Assembly: GCF_000495435.3 (NCBI RefSeq)
Contig: NZ_AXUN02000068.1
Span: 1-64,000 of the forward strand
DNA from: Youngiibacter fragilis 232.1
Lineage (GTDB): Bacteria; Bacillota; Clostridia; Clostridiales; Clostridiaceae
Reading direction: 5' to 3'
DNA length: 64,000 nucleotides
Of this stretch, positions 26,222 through 34,418 are shown piece after piece (positions within the stretch are counted from its first letter, which is position 1; the number at the start of each line of letters is the position of its first letter). The notes below the pieces were generated by a model, which did not search any database, was not told the origin of the DNA, and worked only from the letters and a program-made list of their open reading frames with translations. A program made the translations under genes and the position numbers.

Positions 26222-26601
26222 GTGAAAACCTCCATTTCGTGCGTGTACACCTGCGAGGTGACCGTGCAAATTCCTTTGTTTCCCTGTGCTTTTGCAGTTT
26301 CCGACCACCCTGACCGTGACAAATCCCCAATCCGACCACCTCATGGCAAGGTGCGAAAAACGCCCAGCACTGCTGGGCGAAGTGGACGGCGGGCGGGCGC
26401 TTGCGACCACCCGCCTTTCTCCTGCTCTTTTTTCGACCGTGGGGAGCTGCCGTATTCGGGGTGCAGAGAGCCTTTTCCCAGTGCTCGGCACAAAGCCCTC
26501 ACATTGCCGTTTAGAGTGAGATGGGTGCAGGGTGCCACCCCGCCTGTCAAAGCGGCACACAGGGGCGAACAGGGGGCAACGCTGGGGGACGGGCATGCGC
26601 C
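26222..26601. other. probable origin of transfer (oriT) region, no gene
   Basis: A 380-bp gene-free gap immediately upstream of the RHH-relaxase pair. It holds a 19-bp palindrome CGCCCAGCACTGCTGGGCG (26361-26379) and three direct copies of CGACCACC (26302-26309, 26333-26340, 26404-26411) plus related GACCG words. Direct and inverted repeats next to relaxase genes are the usual signature of oriT. The nick site is not identified. Confidence 0.55.
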
Positions 26602-26868
26602 TTAATGTGCCGCCCTGTCCTGTGTGCTGTCAGCAGCAGGAGCGGCTTTCTCTTTTTCCTTCTGCTTTTTGGGCGAAGCAGTGGCGGGAGCATCCTCACA
26701 GCCCTCGTCAATATATTCCCGGACGGAAGACGGAACGTATTTTTCATAGAGCTTTTGCAGAGAATCGCACAGCTCCTGCGTGAGATCCGCATCCTTTTTC
26801 TCCATGTAGCGCTTCACCGCACGGAGCTTTTCTCCGTCCATTTGAACGGTAATGCTTTCTTTTTTCAT
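26602..26868 (-). CDS. small ICE protein (DUF6103-like)
   Basis: 88 residues from the ATG with GGAGGG upstream. The start KKESITVQMDGEKLRAVKRYM reads like an RHH-style strand-helix, followed by LTQELCDSLQKLYEKYVPSSVREYIDE and a low-complexity lysine/alanine-rich tail. This is a common small neighbour of oriT in Clostridia ICEs, probably DNA-binding. It lies on the far side of the oriT candidate from the relaxase. Confidence 0.7.
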   Translation of the reverse strand: MKKESITVQMDGEKLRAVKRYMEKKDADLTQELCDSLQKLYEKYVPSSVREYIDEGCEDAPATASPKKQKEKEKAAPAADSTQDRAAH

Positions 26869-26881
26869 CTGAGTGCCCTCC

Positions 26882-27256
26882 TTAAAATCGAAATCCCATA
26901 AAGGTAAAGCCGGGCTCCAGCTCCGGTTCCAGCCCGGTGAATTCGGGAATGTCAGCAAAAAGCTGGCTGTATTCTGCGACTTTGCTCTTGCTGAGAGAGG
27001 CGAACTCACCGTCACGGGTGGTGTCGCAGACAAAAAACGGACCGCAGATGATGTCCGCGCCCAGCCGCCTGTTGGGCGGCATTCCGTTTAATTTGCCTTC
27101 CTCATTGCAGACGGCAACGCAGCCGTTAGGAAAGCTGATGCATTCAATCAGGCCGCCTACCTCTGCCTGCAGACTGGCAAGGTCATTTTGAATTTCCTTG
27201 ACTTGGGGCGTCTGTCCCGGCTCAATTTTGAGTACCTTAATCCTGTTTTCACTCAT
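26882..27256 (-). CDS. DUF3846-like protein
   Basis: 124 residues. IKVLKIEPGQTPQVKEI, then LASLQAEVGGLIECISF, NEEGKLNGMPPNRRL and DIICGPFFV follow the DUF3846 pattern found in ICEs and phages of Firmicutes; function unknown. It ends PGFTFMGFRF, which may be a diverged form of the Met/Phe-rich tail. A tight operon with the neighbouring small gene (13-bp gap). Confidence 0.8.
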   Translation of the reverse strand: MSENRIKVLKIEPGQTPQVKEIQNDLASLQAEVGGLIECISFPNGCVAVCNEEGKLNGMPPNRRLGADIICGPFFVCDTTRDGEFASLSKSKVAEYSQLFADIPEFTGLEPELEPGFTFMGFRF

Positions 27257-27279
27257 AAAATCATCCCTTCTTTCTTTAT

Positions 27280-28788
27280 TTACGGAAGATAGTTTCTCGG
27301 ATTCTGCTTCACGCCGTCCACCCGCACCTCAAAGTGCAGATGGTTTCCGGTGCTGCGGCCGGTGGAGCCCACCTTGGCAACCGTTTCCCCGGCTTTCACG
27401 GTTTGCCCCTCCCGGACGAGAATCTCAGAGCAGTGACCGTATAAGGTGACCAGCCCGCCGCTGTGGTCAATGGTCAGGTAATAGCCGTAGCCGGTGCTGC
27501 CATAGACCACGGTTTTTACCGTCCCAGCCTGTGCCGCGCGGATGGAGGTGCCCTTTGATGCGCCGAGGTCAATGCCGGAATGCCCCGCCCACTCACCGGT
27601 GAGTGGGTCCGTCCTGCCGCCGAATTCGGAAGTCACCATGGAGCGCCAGCTCTTACCCAGCGGAGAAATCAGGCCGGAGACGGAGGCTTCCGGGGCTTCG
27701 GCGTAGGGTCTTGCGTACAGCACCTGCTTGCCGGAATCAAATAAATCCCGGTAGACGACCTGTCCTTTGAAGGAGGATGCGTCCACCACCTTGCCGTCCC
27801 CGGCATAGATTCCTACATGAGTAATATTGAGATAGCGGCCATTGGGCTTGTGGCTCCAGAACACCAGATCACCGGGGGCAAGGCTGGATTTGGGAATGGT
27901 CAGCCCGTTGTCCACGCAGTATTTGCCCTGCGCCGCCGCCGTGCCGGGTAGATTTACACCCAGCTTTTTGTACACCCACTGCACAATATAGCTGCAGTCG
28001 GTGTAGCTGCCCTGTCCGCGAAGCTCCTGCGAATAGGGGTCGCCAAGGCGGTACATCCCCAGCCGGACAGCCTCCGCACCCGCTTCTCCGACAGGCAAAT
28101 CAGAATAAAAGCCGTCTATCTGATCCGGCGTCCAGTCCTCCCACAGCCCGGAATCGTCATCCTCCATGGGTGCGCCGGTGTCGTATCGGGCGCGATAATA
28201 GATTTCATTGGCGTTAGCCTGATCCTCATAGGTGACGGCTCTGCCGAACAGCGCGCGGATGTTGTTGTAGACAGCGGGCAGAGAGGTGATGGGAACGGCT
28301 ACGGTGTAGGTTTCCTTCGTGGCGGTGCCGTCGCCGTTGTCCACGGTGCGGGTGCGTTCCTCATACGTCACAAAGCAGTCCACATAGCGGCGGTGTTCCA
28401 GCCGGGAGGGAGACTCTGCGCCGAAGAACAGAGAATAAAAAATCGCCTTAACCCGGTAACCGTCAAGGCTGTCCCCATCCACCATTTTTGCGTTCACGCT
28501 GGCAATTGCGCCGTCTATGAGGGTGAAGCTCTGGCGCATATCCCCGATGTACTCCCGGTACTCCGCGGGCATACTTGACGGAATGACGCCGCCGTGAAAG
28601 CACAGCTCCACGGCAGTGTTGTTGTGATTGGTGGTGCCGGAAAGCAGGGAGCAGACCAGCACGATCATTAAAATCAGCGGGGACAGGACGGCGGCGATTA
28701 CCCAGCCGATGGCTTTTCGGGCGCGCTCATCCGAGAGTGCGGCAGCGGCGGCCTTTGCAACCGCTGCGATGGTTGCGGGATCTGCCAT
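27280..28788 (-). CDS. bifunctional cell-wall hydrolase (NlpC/P60 + M23), VirB1-type
   Basis: 502 residues. One membrane anchor (residues ~28-52), then a spacer of ~180 residues. An NlpC/P60 domain follows (catalytic Cys in YTDCSYIVQW, His in LNITHVGIYAGDG), and finally a LytM/M23 zinc peptidase domain (GHSGIDLGA and HLHFEV). It opens peptidoglycan locally so the transfer channel can cross the wall. It sits at the end of the VirB-type gene run. Both active sites look complete. Confidence 0.92.
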   Translation of the reverse strand: MADPATIAAVAKAAAAALSDERARKAIGWVIAAVLSPLILMIVLVCSLLSGTTNHNNTAVELCFHGGVIPSSMPAEYREYIGDMRQSFTLIDGAIASVNAKMVDGDSLDGYRVKAIFYSLFFGAESPSRLEHRRYVDCFVTYEERTRTVDNGDGTATKETYTVAVPITSLPAVYNNIRALFGRAVTYEDQANANEIYYRARYDTGAPMEDDDSGLWEDWTPDQIDGFYSDLPVGEAGAEAVRLGMYRLGDPYSQELRGQGSYTDCSYIVQWVYKKLGVNLPGTAAAQGKYCVDNGLTIPKSSLAPGDLVFWSHKPNGRYLNITHVGIYAGDGKVVDASSFKGQVVYRDLFDSGKQVLYARPYAEAPEASVSGLISPLGKSWRSMVTSEFGGRTDPLTGEWAGHSGIDLGASKGTSIRAAQAGTVKTVVYGSTGYGYYLTIDHSGGLVTLYGHCSEILVREGQTVKAGETVAKVGSTGRSTGNHLHFEVRVDGVKQNPRNYLP

Positions 28789-28792
28789 GCCG

Positions 28793-29296
28793 TCACCACC
28801 ATTTCAGACCGCCAAAGCCGAACAGATTCTGCTGTTCCGGCTCCGGCTCACTCTCCATGAGCTGCTCGGTATAATCCACCGCCTGCTCCAGAACAGCAGT
28901 GTCAAAGCCTGCGGTTTCGTAGCCCTCACGGATGGTGTTATAGTAATAATCCGAAGGATACCCCAGCCGGTGACCCGGCGTCATCACATAGACCATGGCG
29001 GACACCGTCTGGCCGTCCAGAGGCAGCTCCATCATTTCTTTGTCATAAAACCGGGGAAAGCCCTCGTAAAGATCCAGCGCCGCCTCATCCTTGGGCGTGA
29101 TCTTCCACAGCAGAACAGGGACAGACGAACCCTCGCAGGGCTCAACGGTAGCGACGGCCCCGTTCCGGCCGCCCCGGAACACAAGGGCATAATCCTTGAT
29201 TTCGGATGCCCCCACCACCTTGGCGGAGGGGCACCGATGCGCCATCTGCGGCAGATTGAGATTACTGCCGTAGGCAATATACAGTTTGTTTTTCAT
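28793..29296 (-). CDS. gamma-glutamylcyclotransferase-like (AIG2) protein
   Basis: 167 residues with the substrate-binding signature YIAYGSNLN near the start and the later LDLYEGFPRFYDKEMMEL. The fold releases 5-oxoproline or related cyclised products from gamma-glutamyl amines. It is directly downstream of an amidoligase gene (13 bp), a pairing known from proposed peptide-tagging systems. The C-terminus QQNLFGFGG contains a QxxLF word like sliding-clamp-binding peptides. Confidence 0.85.
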   Translation of the reverse strand: MKNKLYIAYGSNLNLPQMAHRCPSAKVVGASEIKDYALVFRGGRNGAVATVEPCEGSSVPVLLWKITPKDEAALDLYEGFPRFYDKEMMELPLDGQTVSAMVYVMTPGHRLGYPSDYYYNTIREGYETAGFDTAVLEQAVDYTEQLMESEPEPEQQNLFGFGGLKWW

Positions 29297-29308
29297 ACGA
29301 TCTCCCTT

Positions 29309-30346
29309 CTACATGGACATAGTAAAAGCGGGGGACTGTTCGTCCTCCGCTTCCATCATGGGTTCCGGTACCGCTTCTTCCGGGGGAGCCTGTGTCTGCT
29401 GACGCTCCGCCTCACGTTTTTCCCGCAGCCGTTCCTTTTGCCTTTGGGCCTGTGCCGGGTCTTTCCAGGCAATGCAGCCCTCCAGATGATCCAGCAGATG
29501 CTGGCGGGCGGTTTTGAACTCATCCCCGATCATACCGAGGCGCAGAAGCCACACTCGGAAGGTATATTTTTCATTGCTGGACTGTGTTTTTGCCGGGCTT
29601 GCCGACCTCTGGTTGAGCGCCTGCGCGGTCATGGCAAGACAGAACTGGATGTACGCCTTGATTTTTCCGGCGTGCAGCTCTCCGTTGAACGCCCGGAACT
29701 CCACCGTACCCTTCTGGAACACGCTGTGTAGATTCAGACAGTGGTAGCGGCTGTCGTGATAATGCTCCCGGCTGCCGTCCCTGCCGTTATACCAGAGGCT
29801 TTTGAGCCGGTCGAGGGTGGCGGGTTTCTGCCGGTTGAGCCGCTCTAAAAAGGCGGGGTCAATCTTCCGGCAGTAGTGGCTTTCCCGCCCACGCGAAACC
29901 TTCAGCGCCTTGTAAATCATATCCTCCTTGGCTGCCATGATGTTGACCAGATTGCGCAGATGGGGTGCGTCAAAGGGAGCGGCGTTGATGTGAATGTGGA
30001 TTCCGCAGGAGGAATTCACAAACGCCCCGGCCTCCCGGAGCTTGCGGATCAGCTCCTGCACCGTTTCGATGTCCCCATATTGACAGATGGGGCTGACCAC
30101 CTCCACACTGTAGTTCCGGTCGGCGCTGACCTTTCTGCGCCCCTCCTTCCGCTGGCAGTCCAGACTGCCGTCGCTCATGACCTTCCATTTGCGGCCGGTG
30201 GTATCCCTTGCGAAATAGGCGTCGTAAAAGCTGCCCTCATATTCTTTTGTGGTGCCGAAATATTCGGCAATGACCTCGGCGGCGCGGCTTCTGGTAAGCC
30301 CGGTCATTTCAATTTCAATCCCGAAATCCTGACCCTGTATCTCCAT
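29309..30346 (-). CDS. amidoligase-family (COOH-NH2 ligase) enzyme
   Basis: 345 residues. FGIEIEMTGLTRSRAAEVIA, then KWKVMSDGSLD, VEVVSPI and CGIHIHIN match the amidoligase_2 family, glutamine-synthetase-fold ligases thought to form amide bonds between carboxylates and amines. FNGELHAGKIKAYIQFCLAM follows. The C-terminal ~60 residues are a charged Gln/Glu/Pro linker ending SPAFTMSM, matching the shared tail. Paired with the cyclotransferase next door, it could make and remove a small amide tag; substrate unknown. Confidence 0.87.
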   Translation of the reverse strand: MEIQGQDFGIEIEMTGLTRSRAAEVIAEYFGTTKEYEGSFYDAYFARDTTGRKWKVMSDGSLDCQRKEGRRKVSADRNYSVEVVSPICQYGDIETVQELIRKLREAGAFVNSSCGIHIHINAAPFDAPHLRNLVNIMAAKEDMIYKALKVSRGRESHYCRKIDPAFLERLNRQKPATLDRLKSLWYNGRDGSREHYHDSRYHCLNLHSVFQKGTVEFRAFNGELHAGKIKAYIQFCLAMTAQALNQRSASPAKTQSSNEKYTFRVWLLRLGMIGDEFKTARQHLLDHLEGCIAWKDPAQAQRQKERLREKREAERQQTQAPPEEAVPEPMMEAEDEQSPAFTMSM

Positions 30347-30359
30347 TTACTCACCGCCT

Positions 30360-30839
30360 TTACCACATCCTGTGCTGCAGGGTCAGGTCTTTTTCCTGAG
30401 ACAGCCCCGCCAGCTCCGCCGCGGAGTTGATGAAGCCGCACAGCCGTTCCCTACGCCAGGTATCAATGAGATACCGTCCGCATTCCTCATTGAGCGCGTT
30501 GATTTTCAGCACCGTGTCCCGCACACACTCTGAAACGGCGGCGGGATCACCCTGTGCCAAGGTGAGGTCGTCGATGTATTCATCCAGAATCTGCCCCATG
30601 ACAGACACATCCTCCGGGGTATAATGGTAGCTACCGGTGTAGGGATCGGGGTATTCCTTGCCGTCCATGCAGCGCCGGAGCTGCTCCAAAACAGCAGGGC
30701 GTTCGTCACAGTCCGCTTTCTGGTATTTCTCCATAAACGCTAAAAGATCCGCTTCCCGGTTCGGGGTGTAGCGGATGAAGGACAGCATATCATCGAGGAG
30801 TCCCGATTTGTTTTCTTTCTGCTGTTGCAGTTTGCTCAT
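30360..30839 (-). CDS. hypothetical ICE protein between VirB4 and amidoligase
   Basis: 159 residues from the ATG with GGGAG upstream. Mostly helical and acidic (LLDDMLSFIRYTPNREADLLAFMEKY; VLEQLRRCMDGKEYPDPYTGSYHYTPEDVSVM). I recognise no enzyme motif. Its stop lies 14 bp before the amidoligase start and its own start is 20 bp after the VirB4 stop, so it belongs to the transfer operon. Confidence 0.7.
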   Translation of the reverse strand: MSKLQQQKENKSGLLDDMLSFIRYTPNREADLLAFMEKYQKADCDERPAVLEQLRRCMDGKEYPDPYTGSYHYTPEDVSVMGQILDEYIDDLTLAQGDPAAVSECVRDTVLKINALNEECGRYLIDTWRRERLCGFINSAAELAGLSQEKDLTLQHRMW

Positions 30840-30859
30840 GATTTTTTCTCCCTTCTTCA

Positions 30860-32689
30860 TTATCTGCCGCCTGCCGTGCCGAACAATTTCTCCTTATACG
30901 CCGGAGCGTGAACCGCAAGGTTATACCGCTCAATGCCGCATTTATAGAGGCACACGCCGCGCTGGGGAAAGCGGATCAGGTTGTATTCGGATTCCTCCAG
31001 CTGGAGGGAGTCGATATAGAACCGCTTGTCGATGTTGCCTGCATTGAACAGGAACGCATGAGTCGGGATGGAAAACAGCGGCTTGGTCAGCTCCCGGATA
31101 TGCTCAATGTTGAAGTCCTCCAGATTCTGCGAGGCTAAGATCACCGCCGATTCCTTCTTGCGCACACGCTTCATAAAATTGCGGATATATTCAATTGCTG
31201 TCAGGTTCGTGAGGAACAGGTACAGCTCGTCAATGGAGGCGGCGGTGTTGCCCTCGGTCAGCAGCTTATCGCTCATAAAGGACAGCACGTTGAACAGCAG
31301 AGCATTTTTCACGTTCCGGCTGGCCTGCAAAAGTCCCTTGACGCCGAACACAATAAAGCGGTCGGAGGTCACATTGGTGTGGCCGTTGAAGAATTGGCTT
31401 TCCGCACCCATGCACATGGAGTGAAGTCCCAGCAGGATTTCCTGCAGCAACTCCGGCGGATAGAGCTGGTATTTGGTTTTGTCGTAGCCCTTGTACTCGG
31501 CTTCAATCAGGGCGTACAGGTCGGACAAAATGGGATAGTCCGTGGCGGCAAGGCTCCTGAAATCAGTGTGGTCGCTGATGCCGAACTGTTCGTACAGCTT
31601 GCCCAGCATAATTTCAATGGCGTCAATATGGCGGTCGGAAAAATCCTTGTAGCACCGGAAGAAGTCCTTGAGAAAGCTGATGTGCTGGCTGAGCTTGGTG
31701 GACTGCCGGAATGCCTGGGGCGCGTCGGTATCCTCCGGGCTGCCGCCTTCATCCCAAGTTTTCGGCTCCAGCGGGTTGATCCGGTACCGGCCCGACATGA
31801 GGTCAATGAAACAGCCGCCGAGGTTTTCCGCCAGCTCCACATATTCGTGCTCGGGGTCCAGGCACAGAACGGACTTGCCCGATTCGAGGATGTTGCAGAG
31901 GATGAGCTTTAACAGATAGCTCTTGCCCTGACCGGAGTTGCCGAGTATCAGGACATTGGCGTTGGTTTTGTCATCGTCGCGCTTGTCAAAATCCGCGATG
32001 ATATTGGAACCGAATTTGTCCCTGCCGAGGTAAAAGCCGCGGGGATCGGTCTTGCCGCTGTAGTTGAACGGATAGAGGTTTGCCACGGAGCTTGCGGGCA
32101 GCACCCGTTCAAACTGGCTGGCGAACACGTTGTATCCGGCAGGGCCTACGGCGAGAAAACCCTCCCGCTGGCGCAGCATGAGCCGGTCCACATTGAGCTT
32201 GCTGCGCACCAGCTCGGTGAGAACATCGGTCTGGAGCAGCTTCAGCGCATCGGAATCGTGAGCGGTCAGCTCAATAAAAACAGCGCAGTGCAGGAGCGGT
32301 TCCCGATTCCGGTGCATGGAGGCCACCAGCGTGACCACATCCTGCAAATTGCTTTCGGCGGTGACGGTCTGCTGGAGATCGTTGGTACTGCTCTTATCCA
32401 TACGGTTTTTGTTGGCGGCATTGTGGATGATCTTCTTTTCCTCGGCCGCCGATACCTGACGGGTATAGATGCGCAGGGTCACACCGTTCTTTTCTCCAAG
32501 GTGGCGCAGGATGGCCTGTTCCTCCGTGGCGGTGGGATATTCCCGCAGCACCCACACACAGCGGTATGTGTTGCCGCAGAGGAAGTGGTCGGTGTTGAAT
32601 TTGATGATACCCGGTGCGATCATGTCAAGGAAATCCTTGATTTTGGCATCCTCCTGCGGTGGGGTTTGGTGAGCTTTTTTTCTTGCCAT
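30860..32689 (-). CDS. virB4: VirB4/TraE-family conjugation ATPase
   Basis: About 609 residues. Walker A GNSGQGKSYLLK, Walker B region VLCLDPEHEYVELAE, and the C-terminal VILASQNLEDF and LFNAGNIDKRFYIDSLQL are typical VirB4. It energises assembly of the type IV channel. GGAAG precedes the chosen ATG by 8 bp; two slightly earlier ATGs lie too close to the site. The usual N-terminal VirB4 domain seems largely supplied by the separate 33571-34158 protein. Confidence 0.93.
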   Translation of the reverse strand: MARKKAHQTPPQEDAKIKDFLDMIAPGIIKFNTDHFLCGNTYRCVWVLREYPTATEEQAILRHLGEKNGVTLRIYTRQVSAAEEKKIIHNAANKNRMDKSSTNDLQQTVTAESNLQDVVTLVASMHRNREPLLHCAVFIELTAHDSDALKLLQTDVLTELVRSKLNVDRLMLRQREGFLAVGPAGYNVFASQFERVLPASSVANLYPFNYSGKTDPRGFYLGRDKFGSNIIADFDKRDDDKTNANVLILGNSGQGKSYLLKLILCNILESGKSVLCLDPEHEYVELAENLGGCFIDLMSGRYRINPLEPKTWDEGGSPEDTDAPQAFRQSTKLSQHISFLKDFFRCYKDFSDRHIDAIEIMLGKLYEQFGISDHTDFRSLAATDYPILSDLYALIEAEYKGYDKTKYQLYPPELLQEILLGLHSMCMGAESQFFNGHTNVTSDRFIVFGVKGLLQASRNVKNALLFNVLSFMSDKLLTEGNTAASIDELYLFLTNLTAIEYIRNFMKRVRKKESAVILASQNLEDFNIEHIRELTKPLFSIPTHAFLFNAGNIDKRFYIDSLQLEESEYNLIRFPQRGVCLYKCGIERYNLAVHAPAYKEKLFGTAGGR

Positions 32690-32877
32690 TGGCATTTCTT
32701 CCTTTCTGGTTTTGATTTTGGATATAGCAAAAGCCGCCACGTTTGTGACGGCTTTTGGTAAATGGGTTCACTTTGGTAAAAAAACGAGGTATAATAAGGT
32801 GTCGGAAAAATGTATTCAAGTACAGGTTATTTATATAAAAGGAAAATAAGAAGAAATTTAAGGAGGTGATTCATTTT

Positions 32878-33486
32878 ATGAAGTGTAATTTCAGTACAAA
32901 GCTATATGGGTGGTTTTATCATAGCTCCTGCAAAAAGGAAATCAAAAAGAATTATGAAAGCGAACAAGATAATATAAAAGCTATTAAGAAAGAGTATATT
33001 TCTATTATTCTCAGAGCTAAGGATATTGGAAATTCTAAGCTTTTGAGCGCCTATTGCATGGCAGCTTATTTTATTTCCATATGCCGCATGACAAAAATGC
33101 CCCCAGATGAAGCCTATGGCATGTTTAAGGATGCCTTATATGCAAATCGGCTATTCCATATTGCAATGGGAGACGCCGAATCTTATTTAAATCCTAAGAG
33201 AATGCCTGAAAGAAAGCAATGGGAGAAAGATTCTCATCTACATAAATATGAAAATGACTGGGTTGTAGTCGTGCTGGACAAGACGGATCAATATGACTTG
33301 GGATATGACTATCACGATTGTGGAATTTGTAAATTGTGTCAGGATGAAGGCTGCTTTGAACTTGCAAAGTATTTATGCCAGCTAGATTTTGTTATGGCGG
33401 ATATGATGGGATTAAGTTTGAAACGAACTCAAACAATAGCTGAGGGTGCAAAATATTGCGACTTCAGATACAGCAAAAAGCAATAA
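32878..33486 (+). CDS. ATC-hydrolase-like (L-2-amino-thiazoline-4-carboxylate hydrolase family) protein
   Basis: 202 residues from the ATG following AGGAGGTGA; the GTG 12 bp upstream lies within the ribosome site. GYDYHDCGICKLCQDEGCFELAKYLCQLDFVMADMMG, split here only in reading, and RTQTIAEGAKYCDFRY match the ATC hydrolase family, with its conserved Cys, His and CDFR ending. Members open thiazoline rings in cysteine synthesis or act on unknown substrates. AT-rich, opposite strand and lone: a probable later insertion between prgI/virB4-type genes. Confidence 0.8.
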   Translation: MKCNFSTKLYGWFYHSSCKKEIKKNYESEQDNIKAIKKEYISIILRAKDIGNSKLLSAYCMAAYFISICRMTKMPPDEAYGMFKDALYANRLFHIAMGDAESYLNPKRMPERKQWEKDSHLHKYENDWVVVVLDKTDQYDLGYDYHDCGICKLCQDEGCFELAKYLCQLDFVMADMMGLSLKRTQTIAEGAKYCDFRYSKKQ

Positions 33487-33523
33487 AAATCTATTAGTAT
33501 TATCGGATTCTCTTGTTGAGCAA

Positions 33524-33560
33524 AATGGGAAGCTGGGAATAAAAACCCCAGCTTCCCATT
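33524..33560. terminator. bidirectional terminator
   Basis: Long stem AATGGGAAGCTGGG / CCCAGCTTCCCATT between two convergently ending genes (the plus-strand ATC-hydrolase-like gene and the minus-strand 33571 gene). Confidence 0.75.
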
Positions 33561-33570
33561 TCCATAGAAT

Positions 33571-34158
33571 TCACTCATTCAAAATGACCCAACGCTCCCC
33601 ATCATAATCTTCATATTGTTCTGTTGTGACATTCTGCTCATAATAGACGCCCAGCAGGCGCTTAATGTCGCTTTCAGCCGCCTTGCGTACTGTGAAGCCC
33701 TGATCCTTGAGGCTCTTTTCGATGCGGGAAAGGTAGGGCTGAACATCGCGTTCCTTTTCATTTCTCAGCCGGATGATGATTAAAAACTCCCGCGCCGTTG
33801 CCATCTGCACCTGCATACGGTCAAGGGCGGTCTGATCCTGCATAAGCAATTTTCGGATGACGGGGTTCTGCTCGGCGTCCATTCTTGCTTTGAGGTGGCT
33901 TTTGTTGTCCTCAAAGTTTTCCCGGCTGTTCAGGCACAGCATTTCAATTTCAGCGATACCCTTGAGTACATTCATAAGTGCGTAGATTCTTGCCCCCACG
34001 CTGCTCTCAGACAAAACACTGATATTCGTAGGCTTAATCATAAAAAACACCAGCTCACCGTGGGGCGTTACAAGGCTGTGGCCGGTGATGCCATCAATGC
34101 CCATGAGCTGGCGGGTGGAGGCTTTTTCTCTGGTTTCCTGTTTCTTTTTCCGGTTCAT
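33571..34158 (-). CDS. VirB4-associated conjugation protein (stand-alone VirB4 N-terminal-like)
   Basis: 195 residues from the ATG with GGAGGG upstream. STRQLMGIDGITGHSLVTPHGELVFFMIKPTNISVLSE resembles the N-terminal strand-rich part of VirB4/TrbE proteins, followed by a helical hairpin and QGFTVRKAAESDIKRLLGVYYEQN, the usual entry to the ATPase half. Here it is a separate gene between prgI and virB4, interrupted from virB4 by the plus-strand insertion. Part of the inner-membrane channel complex. Confidence 0.78.
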   Translation of the reverse strand: MNRKKKQETREKASTRQLMGIDGITGHSLVTPHGELVFFMIKPTNISVLSESSVGARIYALMNVLKGIAEIEMLCLNSRENFEDNKSHLKARMDAEQNPVIRKLLMQDQTALDRMQVQMATAREFLIIIRLRNEKERDVQPYLSRIEKSLKDQGFTVRKAAESDIKRLLGVYYEQNVTTEQYEDYDGERWVILNE

Positions 34159-34160
34159 AT

Positions 34161-34418
34161 TCACGCCCTCCATTCATAGGTCTGCTGCTTGCCAAAGAAG
34201 AAAGCGGCGGCATAGCGGATAAAATCAAGGATGCTCACATCCTCGAAGCGGATGGATAAAAAAGCATAGACCGCCGTCACAACAATGGGCGGCAGCCAGC
34301 CCAGCCGGGAGAGGGCAAAGACAGAAATCAGGCAGCCGACGCCGATGATTCCGATGTCCCGCAGTTCCCACAGCCACAGGGTCGCCTTGGATTTTAAGTT
34401 GTCGGGGTAGATATACAT
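34161..34418 (-). CDS. PrgI-family (VirB3-like) membrane protein
   Basis: 85 residues with two membrane segments (IGIIGVGCLISVFALS and LPPIVVTAVYAFLS) and the typical PrgI start MYIYPDNLKSKATLWLWELRD. PrgI/VirB3 is a small inner-membrane subunit that works with VirB4. It overlaps the end of the upstream methyltransferase gene by 25 bp and runs straight into the VirB4-like gene. Confidence 0.88.
   Translation of the reverse strand: MYIYPDNLKSKATLWLWELRDIGIIGVGCLISVFALSRLGWLPPIVVTAVYAFLSIRFEDVSILDFIRYAAAFFFGKQQTYEWRA

Noticed and set aside
25829-26605. Plus-strand 258-codon frame over the oriT and RHH gene
   Set aside because: Antisense to the RHH gene and crossing the repeat-rich oriT region; no ribosome site and no domain.
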